Assembly: GCA_052139675.1 (NCBI GenBank)
Contig: JBKQWE010000064.1
Location: 6,692-70,691, forward strand
Direction of reading: 5' to 3'
DNA from: JBEKCB01 sp052139675
GTDB taxonomy: Bacteria > Planctomycetota > Brocadiia > CAIUPP01
DNA length: 64,000 nucleotides
Below, piece by piece: positions 59,574 to 64,000 of this stretch. The position numbers and the translations under genes were made by a program. The notes under the pieces were generated by a model, which did no database searches, had not been told where the DNA came from, and saw only the letters and a list, made by a program, of their open reading frames with translations. How positions within the stretch are numbered: position 1 is the stretch's first letter; each line of letters begins with the position of its first letter.

Positions 59574-60841
59574 CCCTCGTCCTCATGCCGAAGACGCTCG
59601 ACTCGAACGCGCGCGATGCGGCGGCCGGACATTTTCTCGACCACGAAACGCAGCCCGCGCCTCTCGATGCTTTCACCTTCCTTCGGGACGCGGCCGAGCA
59701 GCGACATGACGAATCCGCCGAGCGTCTCGACGCCGGCCGGATCGAAACCGGCGCCCAGCAGCGGCCGCCAGTCGCGCGTGCTCAGGTTCCCGGCGAGGAC
59801 GTAGGTATCCTCATCGAGCATTCGGACCGGCGGCTCCTCGGCGCGCGGCTTCTCGCGGATCTCGCCGACGACCTCCTCGAGGATATGCTCCAGCGTGACC
59901 AGCCCGGCCGTGCCGCCGTACTCGTCCACGACGATGGCGACGGAATCGCGCGCGTGGGTGAAGTAGCGCAGCAGCGCCTCGACCGGCTGCGTCTCCGGCA
60001 CGAACCTCACCGGGCGGAGCAGGCTGTGGATTTCCGCCTCGGGATGGAGCAGCACGTCGCGCGTGAAGAGCATGCCGACCACGTTGTCGGCGGAGCCCTC
60101 GTAGGCGAGCACGCGTTCCTGGCGGTCAATCTGCACCAGCTCGGAGAAGCCTTCGGCGCCGCCGGCCACGTTGAAGAGCGGCATATCCACGCGCGGCGTC
60201 ATCAGCTCCCGGGCGCGCAGGTCCGTGAGGTCCACCACCTGCTCGATCATCCCGCGCGCCTGGCCGCTCAGCGTGCCCTGCTGCTCGGCCATGGCGATGA
60301 GCGTCTGGAGTTCGCCGCGCGTGACGTACGGCGCCGGGCTGAAGCGCCGGGTCAGCGCGTCGGTGCACTCCCGCGCCACGAACCGGATCAGGTTGCTGAC
60401 CGGGCGGACGACGCGGAAAAAAAGGTACAGCGGCCACGCGACCCAGTGCGCCACCTCCACCGGCCGGCCGACGGCGATGCCTTTGGGGCTCGCCTCGGTC
60501 AGCAGGATGACCGCCAGCAGCGAGACGACGCCGCAGACCACCGCGGCCAGGTGCGAGACCTCCGAAAGCTGGATGGCGATGAGGATGCTCAGGCCGTAGA
60601 TGCTCAGGTTGACGACCATGTTCCCGAGCAGCACGGCCGCCAGCAGCGCCTGCGGGTCGCGCAGCAGCGCCCGGATCGCGCGGCTCGAGCGGGAGGAAGA
60701 AAGACTGAGTTTCCGCAAGTCCTCATGGGTCAGCGAGAAAAGCGCAGTCTCGGCGGCGCTGAAAACGGCCGAACAACTCATGAGGATCACGACGGCGGCG
60801 AGCTCGGGAGCCCGCTGAATGAGTATGTCGGTGATCGTCAT
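59570..60841 (-). CDS. CNNM/CorC-type membrane protein with CBS and CorC_HlyC domains
   Basis: 423 residues from ATG 60841. The membrane domain has CSAVFSAAETALFSLTHEDLRKL, the CBS pair RARELMTPRVDMPLFN...ERVLAYEGSADNVVGMLF and DSVAIVVDEYGGTAGLVTLEHILEEVVGEI, and the C-terminal CorC_HlyC domain DWRPLLGAGFDPAGVETLGGFVMSLLGRVPKEGESIERRGLRFVVEKM. These proteins handle Mg2+/Co2+ or similar efflux and are often arranged as paralogous neighbours, as here. Confidence 0.92.
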   Translation of the reverse strand: MTITDILIQRAPELAAVVILMSCSAVFSAAETALFSLTHEDLRKLSLSSSRSSRAIRALLRDPQALLAAVLLGNMVVNLSIYGLSILIAIQLSEVSHLAAVVCGVVSLLAVILLTEASPKGIAVGRPVEVAHWVAWPLYLFFRVVRPVSNLIRFVARECTDALTRRFSPAPYVTRGELQTLIAMAEQQGTLSGQARGMIEQVVDLTDLRARELMTPRVDMPLFNVAGGAEGFSELVQIDRQERVLAYEGSADNVVGMLFTRDVLLHPEAEIHSLLRPVRFVPETQPVEALLRYFTHARDSVAIVVDEYGGTAGLVTLEHILEEVVGEIREKPRAEEPPVRMLDEDTYVLAGNLSTRDWRPLLGAGFDPAGVETLGGFVMSLLGRVPKEGESIERRGLRFVVEKMSGRRIARVRVERLRHEDEG

Positions 60842-61147
60842 GCAGGGATTATAGGGATGGGCGGCGGCGGCGGTCAAATCGCGCGGGGCGCGTTCTCGTC
60901 ATCGTCCCGGCCGAACAAAATGCTCTCGATTTTTCCTAAACTCCGCCGCGGCCCTGCCGATAATCAAGGTAACGGGGAACACCCGATCGCAGGAAAATGA
61001 GGAGGACATGCGCCCTCTGCCGTTGCGGAGAAATCCTGACTGCCGGGCCATCAAATAACATTCAGCTCGAAGCGGAAGCGCTGACTTGAGCTAACAGGGA
61101 CCCGAGCGAGCAAGGAACTCCCGCACAAAGGTGGAGGGTGCCTCCTT
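60842..61147. other. Gene-poor gap
   Basis: About 300 bases with no credible gene. A very short frame at about 61007, with a GAGGAGG site (MRPLPLRRNPDCRAIK) or the overlapping 30-codon frame with CALCRC, is too short to support. A GGAGG/CCTCC hairpin (61131-61144) precedes the GNAT stop on the opposite strand. Confidence 0.5.
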
Positions 61148-61693
61148 TTAACCCGCCCATTCGCTGCTGAGAATCCCGTACTGCACCAAGTCGTTGTAAC
61201 GGCCCCATCTTTTCACATGCTCGCGCCTGACTCCTTCATGCGTCATCCCGAGTTTCTGCATCACTCGTCCAGACGCGGGATTCATCGCGAAGTGAGACGC
61301 GTAAACGCGGTGGAGCTTCAGGTCCTGAAACGCGAAGCGCAGCAACTCCTTTGCGGCCGCGGTGCAAAACCCTTTGTTCCAGTAGGGCAAGCCGATCCAG
61401 TAACCGAGTTCTGCATGGTCGAATCGCCTTACGATTCCCAGACCTGCCGCGCCGATCAATTCCCGGGATTCGCGCAGGACAATCGCGAAGGTCGCCGATT
61501 TTCCGGCTTCGAATGCTGATTGATGCCCCGAAATCCACTCTTCCGCCATGCCGTCCTCATACGGATGAGGAATATTGGCAGTGTATTCAGCGACGGCACG
61601 ATTTCCCGCCAGGCGCTGGACGTTTTTTGCGTCCGCCGCTTCGAACGGGCGGAGGATGAGCCTGGCGGTCTCGAGAATAGGGAGCTTTGCCAT
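61148..61693 (-). CDS. GNAT acetyltransferase, RimJ/RimL-like
   Basis: 181 residues. ETARLILRPFEAADAKNVQRLAG (N-terminal strand/helix), ELGYWIGLPYWNKGFCTAAAKELLRFAF (the acetyl-CoA pocket R/Q-x2-G-x-A/G variant, here NKGFCTAA) and NPASGRVMQKLGMTHEGVRREHV are the RimJ/RimL signatures. It acetylates an amino group of a protein or small molecule, which cannot be specified. It starts at ATG 61693. Confidence 0.88.
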   Translation of the reverse strand: MAKLPILETARLILRPFEAADAKNVQRLAGNRAVAEYTANIPHPYEDGMAEEWISGHQSAFEAGKSATFAIVLRESRELIGAAGLGIVRRFDHAELGYWIGLPYWNKGFCTAAAKELLRFAFQDLKLHRVYASHFAMNPASGRVMQKLGMTHEGVRREHVKRWGRYNDLVQYGILSSEWAG

Positions 61694-61915
61694 CTTTTCC
61701 CTCCGCGCGGGATGCGCTGTTAAAACTGTTCAGGCCTCCGCGGCCAAGGGCTGCTTCTCAGGATCGTTGGCTTGCCGCATCATTATACGTTTCTCGAGCG
61801 ATTCTGCAAGTTCTGTGATCATACGCCTCGCCGTTTTGCGCGGTTGCCTGCCGCCGCGACGAGGTGGTAAAATGATTGCAGACGAGATTTCTATTGCGCT
61901 GTCGGAGGCCGATGC

Positions 61916-62095
61916 ATGAAGCGGTTCTTTACGCTGGAGTACTGGGCGGACGAGGGTTGGCTTGTCGGAAGACTCAAGGAAGTTCCGGGCGTCTTCAGCC
62001 AGGGCGAGACGCTCGAGGAACTTAAGGAGAACATCGCCGACGCCTGCCGAATGATGCTGGCTGCCGGACCGGGCCCTGAGCAGACCAGGGCCTAG
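61916..62095 (+). CDS. HicB-like antitoxin-fold protein (orphan)
   Basis: ATG 61916 with GGAGG upstream to TAG 62093-62095 encodes 59 residues. These are MKRFFTLEYWADEGWLVGRL, then KEVPGVFSQGETLEELKENIADACRMML, then a polar tail. The partial RNase-H-like fold and G-x2-SQGET-x2-E motif are those of HicB. No hicA gene lies beside it. It overlaps a 15-codon frame by four bases (ATGA); that short frame is not annotated. It could regulate a distant partner. Confidence 0.72.
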   Translation: MKRFFTLEYWADEGWLVGRLKEVPGVFSQGETLEELKENIADACRMMLAAGPGPEQTRA

Positions 62096-62118
62096 CCGCC
62101 GTTTCGCTGCATTTCCCT

Positions 62119-62583
62119 TCACGCGCTTTTCGCGCTCTTCTGCCGCCGGTGGATGGCTTTCAGCGCCTCGATGATCGCGCTGGCGCGCTTGCGGTCGCGG
62201 ATCGCCTCCACCGTGTCCACGCCCGCGAACTTCCTCAGAAAGCCGCGAATGCGCGCCGGAGAGCCGATCCAGCCCACGCGTCCGAAAAGGAAGTGGATGA
62301 AGTTCCGCTGGTCCTGCGTCGTCGCGTTCGGATCGGAGTCGCCCGCCGCTTTCGGCTGCGCGGCGGCGACGCGCCTGGCGCCGAGTTCCACCAAATGCTC
62401 GATCAGTTCCGACGCTTCGCGGTGCGAGAGCGCGCTGATGGAGCCGCGCGGCACGAGCAGATGGAGCATCTCGCTGTCCAAGCCCAGGTCGCGCGCGCAC
62501 GCCCAGATCTTCGCGACCTGCGCCCGAGTTATGCCAGCCGCCGGCTGCGCCTCAGGAAGATCGCCACGTCGAACTTGTTCCAT
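62119..62583 (-). CDS. GemA-like (DUF1018) regulatory protein
   Basis: 154 residues. ITRAQVAKIWACARDLGLDSEMLHLLVPRGSISALSHREASELIEHLVELG, then ATTQDQRNFIHFLFGRVGW, matches the helical DUF1018/GemA family known from Mu-like phages (I-T-x-x-Q-I/V-x-x-I...L-S-x-x-E-A...LI). No other phage gene is nearby, so it is either a domesticated relic or a stand-alone regulator. Its start is ATG 62583. Confidence 0.7.
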   Translation of the reverse strand: MEQVRRGDLPEAQPAAGITRAQVAKIWACARDLGLDSEMLHLLVPRGSISALSHREASELIEHLVELGARRVAAAQPKAAGDSDPNATTQDQRNFIHFLFGRVGWIGSPARIRGFLRKFAGVDTVEAIRDRKRASAIIEALKAIHRRQKSAKSA

Positions 62584-62690
62584 TCCTCATCACCTCCCTA
62601 TGATTAGATTATAGCTCGGAGGTCTGACAGGTGAAAAGGGCAGGTCGGGGACGTCAAGCAAGATGTTCTAATGTGATGTGTCGCAATGTG

Positions 62691-62724
62691 TTGGAAGGTT
62701 GGAAATTGGAAATTGGAAAATCAG
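62691..62724. repeat. Tandem word repeat (GGAAATT)
   Basis: Degenerate copies of TTGGAAATTGGAAATTGG run from about 62691 to 62720 and reach the last codon of the ribokinase gene. No complementary arm is seen. Confidence 0.7.
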
Positions 62725-63653
62725 GATTCACCCATCGTGTCCAACTCAGCCCTCGTCGGCATCGAAGGCTGCGCGCCGAGCTTCGTCGTCGCCAGCGCGC
62801 CGGCTTTATTCGCCATGCGGACGGCCTGCGCCAGCGACAGCCCCTCAGCACGATAGACGGCGAGGGCGGCAGTGAACGCGTCGCCGGCGGCGGTGGTATC
62901 CACGACTTTGACCGGGTGCGCGGGGACGTGCAGGCACTCGTCCTCGGTCACGAGCAGCGCGCCCTGCGAGCCGAGCTTGAGCACCACCGCGCCCGCGCCG
63001 CGGCGCAGCATCTCGCGGCCGGCCTCCTCGGCGTCCTTCAAGTCGCGGATGGCGCACCCGAGGAGCGCGCCGGCTTCGGCCTCATTCGGCGAGAGGATGG
63101 CGACGCGGAAGAGTTCCTCCGGTGGCTGAGCGCGCGCCGGGCCGGCGTCGAGGACCACCGGCACGTTGATCTCTCGCGCCAGCCGGATCGTGTGGACGAC
63201 GGTCTCGATGGGGATTTCGATCTGCATCAGGATCGCGTCGAGCTTTTCGAGCGCCGGCCGCAATGCCTGGACGTCCTGCGGCATCAGGCGGCGGTTTGCG
63301 CCGGGCGCGACGACGATGCTGTTCTGCCCCTGGCGGTCAATCACGATCAGCGCCACGCCGGTCGGCGCATCGGCGAGCGCCGCCGGGCCGGCGGTCTCCA
63401 CGCCGGCGGCGCGGAGGCTCGCGAGCAGCATCTCGCCGAAGGAATCGCGCCCGACGCGGCCGATGAACCGCGCCCGGCCGCCGAGCCGCGCCACAGCCAC
63501 CGCCTGGTTCGCGCCTTTGCCGCCGGGGATCATGCGGAGGCCATCGCCGAAAACGTTCTCGCCCGGCGCCGGCGCGTGGTGCGCGCGGATGACCAGGTCC
63601 ATGTTCGCGCTGCCGATGACGGCGATGCGCGCAGGCTTCATGCTTCGCTTCAC
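62721..63653 (-). CDS. rbsK: Ribokinase (PfkB family)
   Basis: About 310 residues. It has RIAVIGSANMDLVIRAHHAPAPGENVFGDG and MIPGGKGANQAVAVARLGG (substrate-binding glycine motif), VGRDSFGEMLLASLRAAGVETAG, the catalytic VVDTTAAGDAFTAALAVYRAEG (D-T-x-A-x-G-D) and a C-terminal ANKAGALATTKLGAQPSMPT. The reaction is D-ribose + ATP to ribose-5-phosphate. GTG 63653 overlaps the prepilin peptidase stop (GTGA); ATG 63641 is an alternative. No ribose transporter is in the window. Confidence 0.93.
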   Translation of the reverse strand: MKRSMKPARIAVIGSANMDLVIRAHHAPAPGENVFGDGLRMIPGGKGANQAVAVARLGGRARFIGRVGRDSFGEMLLASLRAAGVETAGPAALADAPTGVALIVIDRQGQNSIVVAPGANRRLMPQDVQALRPALEKLDAILMQIEIPIETVVHTIRLAREINVPVVLDAGPARAQPPEELFRVAILSPNEAEAGALLGCAIRDLKDAEEAGREMLRRGAGAVVLKLGSQGALLVTEDECLHVPAHPVKVVDTTAAGDAFTAALAVYRAEGLSLAQAVRMANKAGALATTKLGAQPSMPTRAELDTMGES

Positions 63654-64000
63654 GTCATCCACCGCGAGAAGCCGAGGAGCGCGAAGATCCGGTCGCCCCA
63701 GAGCATCGTCACCGCGGCGGCGGTCGAGAGGAAGGGGCCGTACGGAATATGGTGGTCCTTCGTCCGCGCCATGTGGATCAGGCCGATCACCGAGCCGAGC
63801 AGCGGCGCCATGAAGAACGTCAGGAGCAGCGGCTGCCATCCCAGGAAGCCGCCGAGCGCGGCCATGAACTTCACGTCGCCGATGCCCATCGCCTCGCGGT
63901 GGAACATGAGCTTGCCGAGCGCGCCGGCGAGCCACGTGGCCAGCGCGCCGATCGCCATCCCGACCAGGCAGGCGCACAGCGGGCCGAGCACGTTATCCGG
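63650..64000 (-). CDS. pilD: Prepilin peptidase (A24 family), N-terminus missing
   Basis: The last 117 residues of a membrane aspartic peptidase. MGIGDVKFMAALGGFLGWQPLL contains the second G-x-G-D catalytic aspartate, followed by two membrane segments (LLLTFFMAPLLGSVIGLI, TAAAVTMLWGDRIFALLGF) and a cytosolic tail. The first catalytic Asp and any N-methylation domain lie beyond base 64000. It implies type IV pili or a type II secretion system elsewhere in the genome. Its stop overlaps the ribokinase start. Confidence 0.88.
   Translation of the reverse strand, partial: PDNVLGPLCACLVGMAIGALATWLAGALGKLMFHREAMGIGDVKFMAALGGFLGWQPLLLTFFMAPLLGSVIGLIHMARTKDHHIPYGPFLSTAAAVTMLWGDRIFALLGFSRWMT

Noticed and set aside
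61730..61822. 30-codon minus-strand frame (MITELAESLEKRIMM...)
   Set aside because: It has a plausible composition and a weak CGAGG site, but there is no family, no conservation evidence and no context.
61873..61920. 15-codon frame (MIADEISIALSEADA) overlapping the HicB-like start
   Set aside because: Too short to support. It could be a leader peptide, but no stem-loop or attenuation signal accompanies it.

Overview
The window is a GC-rich, densely coded bacterial chromosome segment with short intergenic gaps and many 4-base stop/start overlaps (ATGA or TGATG). No rRNA, tRNA, CRISPR array, transposase or phage structural gene was seen. The gene content suggests a member of the Planctomycetota/Verrucomicrobiota/Lentisphaerota-type assemblage or a neighbouring candidate phylum. 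The pointers are a DUF1549/DUF1553 protein, a DUF1501 protein and a PPC-like exported protein in a row, a URO-D-type enzyme, a bacterial ceramide-type gene cluster, an eukaryote-like (type 2) isoleucyl-tRNA synthetase, DUF481 and COG4280 proteins. This placement is an inference; no phylogenetic marker was compared.

Layout. 1-2.6 kb: a Gld-type ABC exporter (minus). 2.7-3.3 kb: a secreted DUF4833 protein. 3.4-7.8 kb: a plus-strand run of serine palmitoyltransferase-like enzyme, GNAT-fold acyltransferase, NAD-dependent reductase and PAP2/AUR1-like membrane enzyme, read here as a sphingolipid (ceramide) pathway. 7.9-8.7 kb: an MNT/HEPN pair. 8.75-11.8 kb: a BNR-repeat exported protein, an ECF sigma factor with a zinc-finger anti-sigma factor, an AhpD-like protein and a C_GCAxxG_C_C-type protein. 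11.8-13.7 kb (minus): a cobalamin riboswitch, an intrinsic terminator, a 33-residue peptide gene and a radical SAM/SPASM maturase (CbpA/CbpB type), the most distinctive system in the window. 14.8-23 kb (minus): a surface-glycan operon with a GT4, a glycosyltransferase-methyltransferase fusion, two polytopic GT39-like enzymes and two radical SAM enzymes. 23.3-28.9 kb: the DUF1549, DUF1501 and PPC-like genes.

29-36 kb is an accessory region rich in dispersed repeats. It holds VapBC, a URO-D family enzyme, an ATP-grasp protein that seems to start at CTG, a less GC-rich Schlafen/AlbA_2 protein and a perfect parS-like palindrome. 36-48 kb holds mostly exported or membrane proteins of unknown role, plus an Fe-S aldo/keto reductase and a PAS/HD-GYP protein. 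48-64 kb holds a PadR-controlled membrane protein, a SagB-like nitroreductase, IleRS with a swapped GVHH signature, a putative restriction nuclease, an MFS transporter, a COG4280 membrane protein with a small partner, two CNNM/CorC-like proteins, a GNAT, an orphan HicB, a GemA-like protein, ribokinase and the end of a prepilin peptidase.

A recurring theme is a set of imperfect inverted repeats, each built from a different short degenerate word repeated several times. They lie at gene junctions and in some cases supply coding sequence for N-termini or inserts. At least three genes (cbpB, the DUF1549 gene and the PPC-like gene) have taken repeat sequence into their reading frame.
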